Notes: generated by a model not told the origin, from the sequence alone. Positions 44,043-53,367 are shown, numbered from the stretch's first letter. The stretch: 64,000 bases of DNA from JBCCQH01 sp039024435 (GCA_039024435.1 JBCCQH010000004.1:62001-126000); one strand, 5' to 3'. A program made the numbers and translations.

Positions 44043-46121
44043 ATGATATTCACCAATCCTATATTTCTCTGGGCAAGTCTGGCCATCGCCATCCCGATCA
44101 TCGTCCACCTGTTCAATTTTCGCCGTCCGAAACGCATTGAGTTTTCGGACATTTCTTTGGTCCAAGAGGTAAAAAAGTCAGTGGTGAAGCGGATGCGGTT
44201 GCGCCAATGGTTGCTCCTCGCCGCTCGTTGTCTTGCCTTGCTGGCCTTGGTCGCAGTGTTTGCCAATCCAGTGATCCGCAGGGATGACGGCCCGGTCAAG
44301 ACGGGAAATACTTCAGTGGCCATCGTCCTCGACAATTCCTACAGCATGGAGGGCACCAACGACAAGGGGGCCTACTGGCAGCAAGCCCAGCAACTGGCGC
44401 GGGAAGTCGTAGAAGCCTACGGGCGCGCGGACGAGTTTTTGGTGATGACCAATGATGAACCGCGCATCAATTACAACTTTGGAGAGCAGCAGGCTTCAGT
44501 AAAGGAGTTGCGCAACCTTAGCGTCCGGCAAAACACCAATTCCCTGGCCGACCTCTTGGCGGTGTCGGAAGACATATTTGCCAATGCTTCCAACGCCAAC
44601 CGGGTGCTGTACTTCATCAGTGATTTCCAAAAGTCCACCATTCTGCCGGACAGCCTCCTGAGCTTCAAGCGCGGGGAAGGCATCGACATCAATCTGGTGC
44701 CACTCACCACCCGCAAATTGCGCAATGCCTACATCGCCGATCACCGCATCGAAACCCAGATTGTCGAAAAAGACAAACCCGTGGAGTTGCAACTGACCCT
44801 GGTAAACGACGCCCCCGAGCCCGTGAACAAGATCAACCTGCGGGTGGTCGTCGGCAACGACAATCGGCCGGTCGCCACCGAAAACCTCGACGCGAATCAG
44901 GAATCCGAACTCAAGGTCAACCTGATCCCGAAGTCTTCGGGTTGGCAGTCCGGTTACATCGAAATCGACGACTATCCCATCGAATACGACAATCGCCGCT
45001 ATTTCTCTTATTACGTACCGTTTCGGGAGAAAATGCTGGTGGTCGAAGAATCCCCGGCCCCCAATTTGCGCCTCATGTTCGGGGGTGAAGTCCTGGACCA
45101 GTTCGACGTCAAGTTCATTTCCTTCCGGGATCTGGCGGCAGAAAATCTGGACGAATACAAATCTATTTTGCTGTTCGGCTTGACCGACATTTCTACCGGG
45201 CTGCAAGAAAAGCTGCGCGCCCACCTTGGGGAGGGCAATAGCATTCTCTATTTTCCCGGTGCCAACCTGAAATCAAGCGGCATCAACGGCTTTTTCAGCA
45301 GCTTGGGCATTGGAACCTTTGGGGATTACATCGAAAAAGAAACCGGTGACTTCGCCTCGGGCGCGGACCTTGACCACCCGGTGTTTGAAGGGGTATTTGC
45401 CTCGGACACGCGTTCGCGGAAGTTTGATTCGCCGACGGTTTACAAATACTACCGCTTCCGCCCTTCGAATGCGGTGATCCAGAACGTGATCCTCCGCATG
45501 GGCAACCAGGATCCGATCTTGCTGGAATCGCGGCCCGAGGGTGGGGGACTGGTCTACACCTTTACCACCTTTCCGGGAGAAAGCTGGACCGACCTGACGC
45601 TGAAGAGCAGCGGCCTGGCCATCATGGTGCAGCTTGCGCGGATCATGAACCAGACCCAGCAAGTCCAGCAGAATGAAGATCTGGGTGGTGCGGGGTACAA
45701 GCGCGTCAAAACCCGCGAACAGGATGTCGTACGGATGCTGGACAGCGAAGGAACCGAAATCATTCCTGAGCAGTTTGTACAGAGCGGTTACATCGTATTG
45801 AAATTTGACCAGCAAAAACTCAAAGAGGGCAATTACGCCCTTGTCCAGCAGGAACGCCAGCTTGAAGAAATCTCCTTCAATGTCCCGGACGCCGAGTCGC
45901 AACTGGCCGCGCGCAGCGAGCAGGAATTGCGCGACTTCCTCAATGAGCAAGGGATCGAAGGTTTGCAGGTAACCCCGGCAGTACGGGGCGGTTTTGCCCA
46001 GGAAATCCGCATCGCCAGCGAAGGCGTTCCGCTGTGGAAGTATTTTTTGGCCCTGGCGGCCCTTTTCCTCTTTGCTGAGTTCCTGATCCTGCGGCTCGGC
46101 ACCAAACCCGCTACTGCATAA
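44043..46121 (+). CDS. BatA/VWA domain membrane protein
   Basis: 692 residues. The N-terminal BatA domain (about 1-80: NPIFLWASLAIAIPIIVHLFN, then RRPKRIEFSDISLVQEV, and a second helix) is followed by a VWA domain with the MIDAS start DNSYSM (about 97-102), an immunoglobulin-like stretch (about 230-320), a glutamine-amidotransferase-like domain (about 330-500), and a last membrane helix (about 665-688). Family knowledge: these Bacteroidota proteins are related to the Bat aerotolerance group and the DUF4159/CotH-like family; function is poorly known. The dihydroorotase-like gene follows after 5 bases. Confidence 0.82.
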   Translation: MIFTNPIFLWASLAIAIPIIVHLFNFRRPKRIEFSDISLVQEVKKSVVKRMRLRQWLLLAARCLALLALVAVFANPVIRRDDGPVKTGNTSVAIVLDNSYSMEGTNDKGAYWQQAQQLAREVVEAYGRADEFLVMTNDEPRINYNFGEQQASVKELRNLSVRQNTNSLADLLAVSEDIFANASNANRVLYFISDFQKSTILPDSLLSFKRGEGIDINLVPLTTRKLRNAYIADHRIETQIVEKDKPVELQLTLVNDAPEPVNKINLRVVVGNDNRPVATENLDANQESELKVNLIPKSSGWQSGYIEIDDYPIEYDNRRYFSYYVPFREKMLVVEESPAPNLRLMFGGEVLDQFDVKFISFRDLAAENLDEYKSILLFGLTDISTGLQEKLRAHLGEGNSILYFPGANLKSSGINGFFSSLGIGTFGDYIEKETGDFASGADLDHPVFEGVFASDTRSRKFDSPTVYKYYRFRPSNAVIQNVILRMGNQDPILLESRPEGGGLVYTFTTFPGESWTDLTLKSSGLAIMVQLARIMNQTQQVQQNEDLGGAGYKRVKTREQDVVRMLDSEGTEIIPEQFVQSGYIVLKFDQQKLKEGNYALVQQERQLEEISFNVPDAESQLAARSEQELRDFLNEQGIEGLQVTPAVRGGFAQEIRIASEGVPLWKYFLALAALFLFAEFLILRLGTKPATA

Positions 46122-46126
46122 CCCAA

Positions 46127-47401
46127 ATGGATACCGTCATCTTTCGGAACGTCACGATTCAGGACCCGAAAGGGCCCCATCATCAGCACCAGGCCGATGT
46201 TGTCGTCCTGAATGGTACGATTGCCTCGGTGGACGGGCCGGAACAAGCTCAGGCGGAAGGGGCAGTGGTGATTGAAGGGGGACACCTGTCGCCCGGCTGG
46301 CTCGACCTGCGGGTCCACCTTACCGACCCGGGATGTGAGTGGAAAGAAGATTTAGATAGCCTGAGCCAGGCCGCGATTGCCGGTGGTTTTACCCGTGTGG
46401 TAACCTTGCCCAACACCGACCCGGTCATTGACAACCGCGGATTGATCAAATCGTTGATTTTTCGGGCCGAACACCTGCCGATTGATGTGCTTCCTTGTGG
46501 AGCACTGAGTACGGGAGCGGCCGGAAGTGAGCTGGCCGAACTGTACGACATGGCCCAGGCGGGAGCGGTGGCCTTCACCGATGGATTGCGCTCCGTGAAT
46601 TCGCCCGGGCTTCTATTGCGGGCATTGCAGTACTTGAAGCCCTTTGACGGGGTGCTGTTTAATACACCGCTGGAAAGCAGCCTCGCGCCCCACGCGGAGA
46701 TTGGCGAAAGCCCCACCTCGATGCGCATGGGTCTGAAGGGGATCCCGGCGATTGCCGAAGAAATGATGCTGGAGCGGGATCTGAAGTTGCTCCATTATTT
46801 CCCCCATCGCCTGCACGTGGGACCGATTACCACTGCCGGGGGCATCGAAATTTTGCGTCGGACCAAGGCCGACCATCCTCAATTGACGATTGAGACTTCG
46901 GCGCTGTACTTGCTGCTTGACGACCGCGAAAACACCGCCTTTCATTCGTATACCAAAGTCTATCCCCCGCTGCGGGAGAAGGCGGCAGTGAACGCGTTGC
47001 GGGCGGCCGTTGCCGATGGCCTGATCGACGCGATTTCTTCTTCGCACCATCCCCAAAGCATTGAGGAAAAAAAGCACGACTTCCCGACAGCAGAGTTTGG
47101 GGCGGAAACCCTGGAAGTGGCGTTTGCGGCGGCGTGGACGGGGTTGCGGCAAGCGGCGGTCCCCCTGGAACGTTTGATCGCCGCTTTGACTTCGGGGCCA
47201 CGCAAGGTGCTGAAGTTACCGGTCCAGTCGATTGTCCCGGGCGCTCCTGCAGATCTGACCCATTTTGATCCGGAAGCCGAGTGGGCCGTCGCAAAATCTG
47301 ATTTGCGCTCAAAATCGCGCAACAATCCGCTGATTGGCCGGACGCTGACGGGACGCCCGCAGCACGTCGTGGCCAAAGGTCGCTTGCACGTCTGCCATTG
47401 A
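46127..47401 (+). CDS. Dihydroorotase-like protein lacking metal ligands (pseudo-DHOase)
   Basis: 424 residues, full-length amidohydrolase fold of the dihydroorotase group. In active enzymes the first metal motif is D-x-H-x-H; here it reads LDLRVHLTDPG, with Arg62 for the first His. The second His region (normally TPHH) reads TSALYLL, and the TDHAPH motif with the catalytic Asp reads SSSHHPQS (Ser306). The HCED segment reads NTPLE. Family knowledge: inactive DHOase homologues support aspartate transcarbamoylase in some bacteria, and Bacteroidota often carry one. A similar structural role in pyrimidine synthesis is likely; no pyrB lies nearby. It should not be annotated as a working PyrC. Confidence 0.82.
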   Translation: MDTVIFRNVTIQDPKGPHHQHQADVVVLNGTIASVDGPEQAQAEGAVVIEGGHLSPGWLDLRVHLTDPGCEWKEDLDSLSQAAIAGGFTRVVTLPNTDPVIDNRGLIKSLIFRAEHLPIDVLPCGALSTGAAGSELAELYDMAQAGAVAFTDGLRSVNSPGLLLRALQYLKPFDGVLFNTPLESSLAPHAEIGESPTSMRMGLKGIPAIAEEMMLERDLKLLHYFPHRLHVGPITTAGGIEILRRTKADHPQLTIETSALYLLLDDRENTAFHSYTKVYPPLREKAAVNALRAAVADGLIDAISSSHHPQSIEEKKHDFPTAEFGAETLEVAFAAAWTGLRQAAVPLERLIAALTSGPRKVLKLPVQSIVPGAPADLTHFDPEAEWAVAKSDLRSKSRNNPLIGRTLTGRPQHVVAKGRLHVCH

Positions 47402-47523
47402 TCACTGATGGATTTGCCGGAGAATGTCCTTTTTTCTTGCATTCTGCAACAAAACGGACTCCCAAACAGTCTGAATTATTAGAGACAGTCGGATGCACCC
47501 AAGCAAAATTGAAAGATAGAGAA

Positions 47524-47554
47524 GGCCCATTCTTGCGATTTTGGGCCGTTTTTG
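47524..47554 (+). terminator. Probable intrinsic terminator between the DHOase-like gene and rocD
   Basis: Arms GGCCCA (47524-47529) and TGGGCC (47542-47547), 12-base loop, then GTTTTTG. Located 120 bases after the DHOase-like stop. Confidence 0.5.
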
Positions 47555-47587
47555 CGAGATTTAGATGAAACCACAAAGAAGTTGAAT

Positions 47588-48862
47588 ATGATCAATACCG
47601 TCACCGGAGTCAGCACCCAAGTAGCCATCGCCCTCGAACACAAGTACGGCGCCCACAACTACCACCCTTTGCCAGTCGTACTCAGTCGGGGAGAACGCGT
47701 CTATTTGTGGGATCCGGAGGGCAATCGCTATTTCGACTTTCTGTCCGCTTATTCGGCGGTGAATCAGGGACATTGCCACCCCCGGATTGTCGGGGCCATG
47801 ATTGAGCAGGCCCAAAGGTTGACCCTGACTTCGCGGGCCTTTCACAGCGATAAATTGGGACTGGCGGAAAAGTTCATGGCCGAATTTTTTGGGTTTGATA
47901 AGGTCTTGATGATGAATTCGGGCGCGGAAGCCGTAGAGACTGCACTCAAGATCGCTCGGAAGTGGGGCTACGAAAAGAAAGGGATCGCGCCCAATCAAGC
48001 AAAAGTCATCGTCGCCCACGAAAACTTCCACGGCCGCACGATCGGGGTGATTTCGTTTTCTACTGATCCGGTGACCCGGAAGAATTTTGGACCTTTCCTG
48101 CCCGGCTTCGAGGTGATTCCCTACGATGACCTGGAAGCCCTGGGAAGCGCGCTGGCCGATCCGAATGTGGTAGGCTACCTAGTAGAACCAATTCAGGGCG
48201 AAGCGGGCATCAATGTCCCCAGCAAAGGCTACTTGCGCAGTGCCCGGGAACTTTGTCACCAACACAACGCCCTTTTCATCGCTGACGAAATTCAAACCGG
48301 AATTGCACGGACCGGGCAATTGCTGGCCGTTTGCGAGGGTTGCGACTGTGATTCCCCCAATAATTGCAGCACCCAAACGTACGCCCGCCCGGACATCCTC
48401 ATCCTCGGGAAAGCGCTTTCGGGCGGCACGATGCCCGTCTCCGCCGTCCTCGCCGACGACGAGATCATGGACGTTATCCGTCCGGGAGAGCACGGCTCGA
48501 CCTACGGGGGCAATCCGCTGGCCTGCGCGGTAGCGATGGAAGCCCTCAAAGTGATCCGGGACGAAAACTTGATCGAAAACTCCCGGGAAATGGGAAAAAT
48601 CTTCCGGGCGCGAATGCGGGCCATCGATCACCCCATGGTTGAATTTGTGCGCGGTCGCGGCCTGCTGAACGCCGTGGGCATCAAGCCGATGAATGGCTTC
48701 AAGGCCTGGGATGTCTGTCTCAAGATGAAGGACAATGGTCTGCTCGCAAAGCCGACCCACGAGCACATCATCCGCTTCGCCCCGCCCCTGGTCATCACCG
48801 AGGAGGAGATCCAGGAATGCTGCGATATCATCGAAGCCAGCATTCGCTCATTTCCCGCCTAA
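47588..48862 (+). CDS. rocD: Ornithine aminotransferase
   Basis: 424 residues from ATG 47588; the frame extends upstream into the terminator. Class III PLP aminotransferase converting ornithine and 2-oxoglutarate to glutamate semialdehyde and glutamate. Motifs: GNRYFDFLSAYSAVNQGH, MMNSGAEAVETALK, HGRTIGVISFS, DEIQTGIARTGQLL and LILGKALSGG with the PLP Lys (about 275). The short Cys-rich insertion CEGCDCDSPNNCS (about 246-258) is unusual for the family and could bind metal. It links arginine/ornithine to proline metabolism. Independent of its neighbours. Confidence 0.93.
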   Translation: MINTVTGVSTQVAIALEHKYGAHNYHPLPVVLSRGERVYLWDPEGNRYFDFLSAYSAVNQGHCHPRIVGAMIEQAQRLTLTSRAFHSDKLGLAEKFMAEFFGFDKVLMMNSGAEAVETALKIARKWGYEKKGIAPNQAKVIVAHENFHGRTIGVISFSTDPVTRKNFGPFLPGFEVIPYDDLEALGSALADPNVVGYLVEPIQGEAGINVPSKGYLRSARELCHQHNALFIADEIQTGIARTGQLLAVCEGCDCDSPNNCSTQTYARPDILILGKALSGGTMPVSAVLADDEIMDVIRPGEHGSTYGGNPLACAVAMEALKVIRDENLIENSREMGKIFRARMRAIDHPMVEFVRGRGLLNAVGIKPMNGFKAWDVCLKMKDNGLLAKPTHEHIIRFAPPLVITEEEIQECCDIIEASIRSFPA

Positions 48863-49273
48863 ATCGGGCCTGACGCGCTCCATTAGAATGAAATTTTCCT
48901 AGTCGGGAACCAAGTTGTTTCGAAATCCGGAATTTACCCAATTGGGGATAACTTCACGGCTTGTTCTCTTGCTTCTTGGACCCCTTTTCCTTAATTTCAA
49001 TGATGAATTGAAGGTAGAGCTATCGTGAATTCCCAAAACAAAAATATTCGGTAAATGATTTTCTGCCGGCACCTACATAACCATGTTGGGATCGGCGCTC
49101 GCCGAATTATAAAGTATGTTTTGTCTCGCCTGGGAATCGCCGCATTTCAATTCAAGCAGTACAATTTTAGTCTTAGACGTACCGAACCCGTACCGGTTGC
49201 CAGTGGGGCAACGGGTCAATCCCTATTTGGGACCAATAAAACTTAGATCGTTAATCATTAAAGTACAAGGAAT
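48863..49273. other. AT-rich gap with a small inverted repeat
   Basis: No credible gene. An inverted repeat GTTGCC / GGCAAC lies at about 49196-49213, upstream of the small gene at 49274. No consensus promoter identified with confidence. Confidence 0.4.
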
Positions 49274-49594
49274 ATGGATACCATCACCTCCAAATTGGAA
49301 GACGCACACCGCAACTGGCTGGACCAGATTCGTGCTTGGGAGCGCGAGCTTACTGAGATGGAAGAGGTCAACGGCCACATCGTAGAAAAAACGGATTCCA
49401 AGGACGCCCACAAGAAAGTAGAACACTTTCAGAACCAGATCCTTATTCAAAAACAACGCCTTGATCAGATGAAGCACAACATCAAGGTTTTTGGTGGAAA
49501 CGTTGAAAAAGGCCAGCAGGAGTTGGACGATTACCGTACCTTTTATGAAGGTTTCCGGGACGATTTCAGCGGATTCTCAAATCAGTACAACTGA
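49274..49594 (+). CDS. Small coiled-coil protein, function unknown
   Basis: 106 residues, all-helical, no signal peptide or membrane helix. Residues about 5-90 have heptad spacing (LEDAHRNWLDQIRAWERELTEM, then HFQNQILIQKQRLDQMKHNIK) and a high Gln/Glu/Lys content, ending with an aromatic tail (FYEGFRDDFSGFSNQYN). It looks like a soluble coiled-coil dimer. I do not recognise the family. The gene is followed by a strong terminator, so it is probably monocistronic. Confidence 0.7.
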   Translation: MDTITSKLEDAHRNWLDQIRAWERELTEMEEVNGHIVEKTDSKDAHKKVEHFQNQILIQKQRLDQMKHNIKVFGGNVEKGQQELDDYRTFYEGFRDDFSGFSNQYN

Positions 49595-49619
49595 GAAGAG
49601 CCACCCCGAAACAATACTG

Positions 49620-49644
49620 CCCCGCTCCACGCGGGGTTTTTTTT
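49620..49644 (+). terminator. Intrinsic terminator after the coiled-coil gene
   Basis: Perfect 6-bp stem CCCCGC / GCGGGG with loop TCCAC (49620-49636), followed by eight T. The T tract runs to the last bases of the convergent DUF1835 gene. Confidence 0.85.
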
Positions 49645-50413
49645 ATGCCCGGCAAGTAACCGCCAAGTACCGTTCAACTTGAAGGCCACCAACGCCATAC
49701 TTCCGATGTTCCAAGAGAATTCTGCGAAACAGCTTGCGGAAGGGAAGAGATTGCACGGTCAGTTCCCGGAGTAGGGTCCGTTCGACCGTATTTAACCCAT
49801 CCGCGGGAGCCGGAAAGCGGTACAAGTGAGCCATTACCGCGGCGGGAAGGTGGCGCAAATGGTTGGGTACTCTTTTGGGCAAAGGCCAGGAGGGCTTCCG
49901 GGTCCGCCTGGGCATAGGCGGTCCAAACCGCCCGGCCCTCGGCGATCACTTCGGGCGTAATCGGCACGCGTTCGGCAAAGAAACCCATGAGTTGATGCGG
50001 GGAAAGCTGGCCCATTCCGTAGAAGGGTTCGATTCCCGCTCCCGAGCCAGGGGAGACCAGGGACAGGCGCACCTGGGGCGGTGCGGCAGCAAGCTTGTGG
50101 AGCAGGAACCACAAATTGGTTTGGCAGAACTGGTCAAATTCAAACCACAACACGACCTCGTCGTATTCCGCGAGGGTGGCCACTTTTGGTATTCGAGCAG
50201 GAAGGTGGTGCGGTAATGTGCCGGGCTTTCCCCAAAGGCTTCGGCGATGTAATGCGCACGTTGGGACCAGAATTGGGATGCGTCGGGCCGGAGGGAGGCG
50301 GCTACGGGGCCCTCGATCAGGATCTCGTTCCACACCAGGTGGTCGCCGGCAACTGCGCTGGCCTTGAGTACGGCGGCGGTGCCTTGGCCATTGAGCAGGT
50401 GGAGCAACTTCAT
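49643..50413 (-). pseudogene. DUF1835 protein gene with two compensating frameshifts
   Basis: The product is a DUF1835/DUF3658-type protein read in three pieces. Piece 1 (from ATG 50413): MKLLHLLNGQGTAAVLKASA ... to EYQK. Near 50183-50188 the frame is lost by one missing base in an A-run, and continues as VATLAEYDEVVLWFEFDQF ... to AFAQKST in the shifted frame. Near 49870-49876 one extra base returns it to the original frame, giving LPAAVMAHLYRFPAPADGLN and a stop at 49643. The expected family segments (VLWFxFDxFCQTNLWFLL, LSPHQLMGFF, LRHLPAAVMA) are all present. Either a broken gene or two sequencing errors; both sites are CAAAAG. It overlaps the upstream gene by ATGA. Confidence 0.72.
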
Positions 50414-50898
50414 TCCATTTTGCCCGCATTGAGGTTCATTTTCCGGCGCATGAGGTCGGATCGCAGGGCTTTTTCCAGGGATTGTTGAAGCTGCGTACCC
50501 TGGTCGGCGGACAATTGTTGCCGAGAATTGTGGCGGGTACGGTTTACCGATTCAGCCATGAGCGCAAGGTTGCGCAGCAATTCAGCATCATAAGAGACCG
50601 GCACGCGGGTAGACGAAGAACTGTTGATGCCGGAAATCAGCGATTCGAGATCGGGTTCTAGGAGGCGCATGGCCTCGTTGAGCACCGATTCGACGTAGAT
50701 GTCGGGATCATTGGACGCCAGCAGCTCCAGGCTGATTTTGTTGCGTACGAAATCCAGGTAGCGATCTTCCATGCGTTGCAGGACCTTGACCAGGCGTTTT
50801 CCCATCCGCCGGCTGTCCCAACTCGCAAAGGCGATCACCGCCAGTGATACCACTCCTGCGCCCGCGAGTCCGTACAAAAGCAACCGAATCAGGTTCAT
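50410..50898 (-). CDS. Membrane-anchored coiled-coil protein, function unknown
   Basis: 162 residues from ATG 50898 (MNLIRLLLYG). One N-terminal membrane helix (about 3-25), then a long helical region with mixed charge (MGKRLVKVLQRMEDRYLDFV, RNLALMAESVNRTRHNS). No known domain seen. The stop overlaps the ATG of the DUF1835 gene (ATGA), which indicates coupled translation and a functional link. Its orientation is single-pass with the helical part probably in the cytoplasm. Confidence 0.65.
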   Translation of the reverse strand: MNLIRLLLYGLAGAGVVSLAVIAFASWDSRRMGKRLVKVLQRMEDRYLDFVRNKISLELLASNDPDIYVESVLNEAMRLLEPDLESLISGINSSSSTRVPVSYDAELLRNLALMAESVNRTRHNSRQQLSADQGTQLQQSLEKALRSDLMRRKMNLNAGKME

Positions 50899-51259
50899 GG
50901 TGTGTGATTTTTCCGCATCTCGCCGCAATTTACGGAAACGGATATTGTAATGAGAAGTGGTTGGGTGTCCGTTTTTTGCCGGATCCCAATTCATTTTGTG
51001 TACTTATCTGGGAAAAGCGCGCAGCTTTGGGCAAGTATCTTACGCCGGACTTATCCACATCCCATCCACAAATCGCCGCTGTCCCCATCAGGGACCGGTG
51101 CGTTTGACATTTCCCGAAAAACCTTGCATTGGAATTCACAAATCGTTAGCAAACAGCGCATAGTGTGAGAGTGTACTTATAATTACCTTGTTTTTCCTTC
51201 GATCAATCACGTATTTGGATGGGTAAATAAGAAACACTCAAACATCACGCTTGAATCCA
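50899..51259. other. Divergent intergenic region
   Basis: 361 bases between divergent genes, no coding frame with support. A possible promoter for the downstream gene reads TTG (about 51198-51200) about 21 bases before TATTTGG (from about 51222), but the -7 element is incomplete. Confidence 0.4.
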
Positions 51260-51898
51260 ATGAAAACTATCCGCGATATCATCTTGTCTACGTGCTTCTT
51301 GCTGGTCCTTTCCGGTGGATTTACTTGGGCAGTGAATCCCGGTAGTGGAGCGGGCGGTGATACCCGGGACACACGTGACCGTCAGGCCGCCGAACGCGCC
51401 CAAGCTGCCCCGGCGGACCTCTCCGTTCAAGAGGCTCTCGCTGGCGAAGAAGCGGCGCTGGCCGCTCCGACAAAGACCATCGCCCCGGCGAAAAAGAACC
51501 GCGCGATGAAGATGCATCCACGCACGTCCAAACGGAAGTCAATGCTGGATCCGCAAGAGGCAGAAGGTGCGGCTAAAAACAAGATTGATTTGCAGGAGGA
51601 GTTGATGCGGGAGGCGAAATCGGCCAGGCTCTCCCTGACCGATGTCCAACGCGCCGCCGATCAGATCCTGCTGCGGCTGACCACCGTGGACCGCACCGAA
51701 ATGCCGGTCTCCGATACGGCAGTGGCAATATTCCTATTGCTCTTATTTGTGGTGCCCCCCACCGCCGTTTTTGCCTCGACCCGAGAGTTCAAAACTGAGT
51801 TTTGGTTCAATGTGGTGCTCACTTGCCTCTTCTGGCTACCTGGTATGATCCACGCCGGACTGATGATCGAGCGGAAAAGCGGTCCCGAGCAAGATTGA
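51260..51898 (+). CDS. YqaE/Pmp3-domain membrane protein with N-terminal extension
   Basis: 212 residues from ATG 51260. Signal peptide about 1-25, then about 110 polar residues rich in Ala, Arg and Lys, and finally a Pmp3/YqaE domain (about 155-205): LLLLFVVPPTAVFASTREFK and FWFNVVLTCLFWLPGMIHAG, with the two characteristic helices. Family knowledge: YqaE/Pmp3 proteins are usually only about 50-60 residues, induced by membrane or osmotic stress. The long extension and signal sequence are typical of Bacteroidota forms but the role is unclear. Terminated by the hairpin at 51982. Confidence 0.8.
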   Translation: MKTIRDIILSTCFLLVLSGGFTWAVNPGSGAGGDTRDTRDRQAAERAQAAPADLSVQEALAGEEAALAAPTKTIAPAKKNRAMKMHPRTSKRKSMLDPQEAEGAAKNKIDLQEELMREAKSARLSLTDVQRAADQILLRLTTVDRTEMPVSDTAVAIFLLLLFVVPPTAVFASTREFKTEFWFNVVLTCLFWLPGMIHAGLMIERKSGPEQD

Positions 51899-51981
51899 GT
51901 ACCAATCCTTCTGCTTCCCCAATCCTTTACGACTTACATATCGGTTCTTTCGAGGACCGCTCCTGGTAACCAATCACAATG

Positions 51982-52024
51982 AACTCGAATGGTGGACGTC
52001 CTTTGTGGCGTCCATTCGAGTTTT
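51982..52024 (+). terminator. Intrinsic terminator after the YqaE-domain gene
   Basis: Long stem AACTCGAATGG / CCATTCGAGTT with an inner ACG/CGT pair, loop of about 10 bases, then TTTT. Confidence 0.75.
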
Positions 52025-52044
52025 GTAGGGCTTAGGTGGTGCCT

Positions 52045-53367
52045 TCAATCCGGCTCGTTGCGGAAACCGCGCAGTTTTTCATTTGCAAGGTATGCCGCAT
52101 CCTGTTCAATTTGCTCTTCCAGGGTTTGCCCATTGCCGGCCGCTTTTTCCTGCAGCGATTCTTGCCAGGTGGTATTGTTGCGGATGGTGTTGCGAAATGC
52201 CGTGATTTGGCTTTCAAAATACCGAGGGTTCAGGCTGTCCCGCTGGTAGCCGGTGGGCCAGGGGCGCCGTGCGGCCGTCCGGGCGATCTCGGCGGAAATC
52301 AGCGTGTTGTACAGCGTCGTCGGGTGGCCATTGCCCGGAATAATGTAGGCATCGTGGGAGTTTTCCGGATGCGCCTGGCGGTGTTTCCGTATGATCCCCT
52401 TTGTCCAGATGTAGGGAATATCATTTTCCGCCAGTACCCGTTTGAAGAATTGGTCCCGCCAATTGTCTTCGCTATTTGGGGACATCATATCGTCCTCAAA
52501 ATGGAACACCATGAACACAAAATCGATTTCCGCGGCCCGGAGATCTTCTGCGACCCGCTTGATCAAGGCTTCATTGACGGCTTGTTTTTTCTCGATCCAG
52601 TAGTCCTTACCGGTCATGCGCTTGCGGATCCGGTAGGGCAGCACGTTCAGGTCGGAATAGACAAAGCGCCGGTACAAATAGGAAGTGATTTCCGGCGGAT
52701 GCTCGGCAAAATACTGTTCAGCATCTTCATAAATCGGGTAGCCCCGCAGCTTGAGCGTATCCGCTTCCAGCGCGAAGTAGGGCTTTTGCCCGGTGCGTAC
52801 CGAGAGAATCGTCCGGTCAATGTCCGTAGTCAGCATACTGAATACCACCAATGGCCGGTCGTAGCGAGGCGCAGTGGCGGCACACAACAGCGCCGCTTGC
52901 CCCACGCCGTAACCGCCCACGCCATAGTTCAAAAGGTAATTTGCCCGGGTAAAAGCCGTGTCCTGATTCAAGATGTCCTCAAAACAGTCAACTTCGTTCA
53001 CGCACATCGCAAAGGAATCGCCGTAGAGCAGCACGGGGCGCCGCTTGCCCAGGTGCTTGGCGTCCCGGTGCAGATAGGTCTCCGGATCAAAGTAGCCAAC
53101 CCATCCCAGCAGGGGATGGGGATCTTCGGGGGGCTTAAACGCTCCGCCAAACTCGTGGTAGAGCTTCCAGTAGGCATCTTCGGAGACATTGGTGTAGGCT
53201 TCCGGGCGGCGAAGGCCCGCCAATCCTTCACTGCCGCTGAAAATCAGCGCCCGCAGGATGAATTCGCCGACAATCAAAGCAATCGACCCAGAGATCAGGG
53301 TCAGCAACAGGTTTTGTCGCCGTTTTTTGCGGCGTTGAGCTTTGGTGAGCTTTGTTTTGGCTGCCAT
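52045..53367 (-). CDS. SGNH/GDSL-type hydrolase-like membrane protein
   Basis: 440 residues from ATG 53367 (MAAKTKLTKA). A Lys/Arg-rich start is followed by one membrane helix (about 20-42). The rest is an SGNH-like domain: block I LLYGDSFAMC with the Ser (about 112-118), NYGVGGYGVGQA in block II, and GNGHPTTLYNTLIS near residue 346 giving the catalytic His. Family knowledge: such membrane-tethered SGNH proteins often act on acyl or acetyl groups of glycans. The usual block III GxND motif is not clear (LTTDIDRT in that place). Its 5' region overlaps the terminator of the upstream gene. Confidence 0.72.
   Translation of the reverse strand: MAAKTKLTKAQRRKKRRQNLLLTLISGSIALIVGEFILRALIFSGSEGLAGLRRPEAYTNVSEDAYWKLYHEFGGAFKPPEDPHPLLGWVGYFDPETYLHRDAKHLGKRRPVLLYGDSFAMCVNEVDCFEDILNQDTAFTRANYLLNYGVGGYGVGQAALLCAATAPRYDRPLVVFSMLTTDIDRTILSVRTGQKPYFALEADTLKLRGYPIYEDAEQYFAEHPPEITSYLYRRFVYSDLNVLPYRIRKRMTGKDYWIEKKQAVNEALIKRVAEDLRAAEIDFVFMVFHFEDDMMSPNSEDNWRDQFFKRVLAENDIPYIWTKGIIRKHRQAHPENSHDAYIIPGNGHPTTLYNTLISAEIARTAARRPWPTGYQRDSLNPRYFESQITAFRNTIRNNTTWQESLQEKAAGNGQTLEEQIEQDAAYLANEKLRGFRNEPD

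Noticed and set aside
50025..50045. GGTTCGATTCCCG resembling a tRNA T-loop
   Set aside because: It lies inside the DUF1835 coding section and no acceptor or anticodon stem can be built around it.
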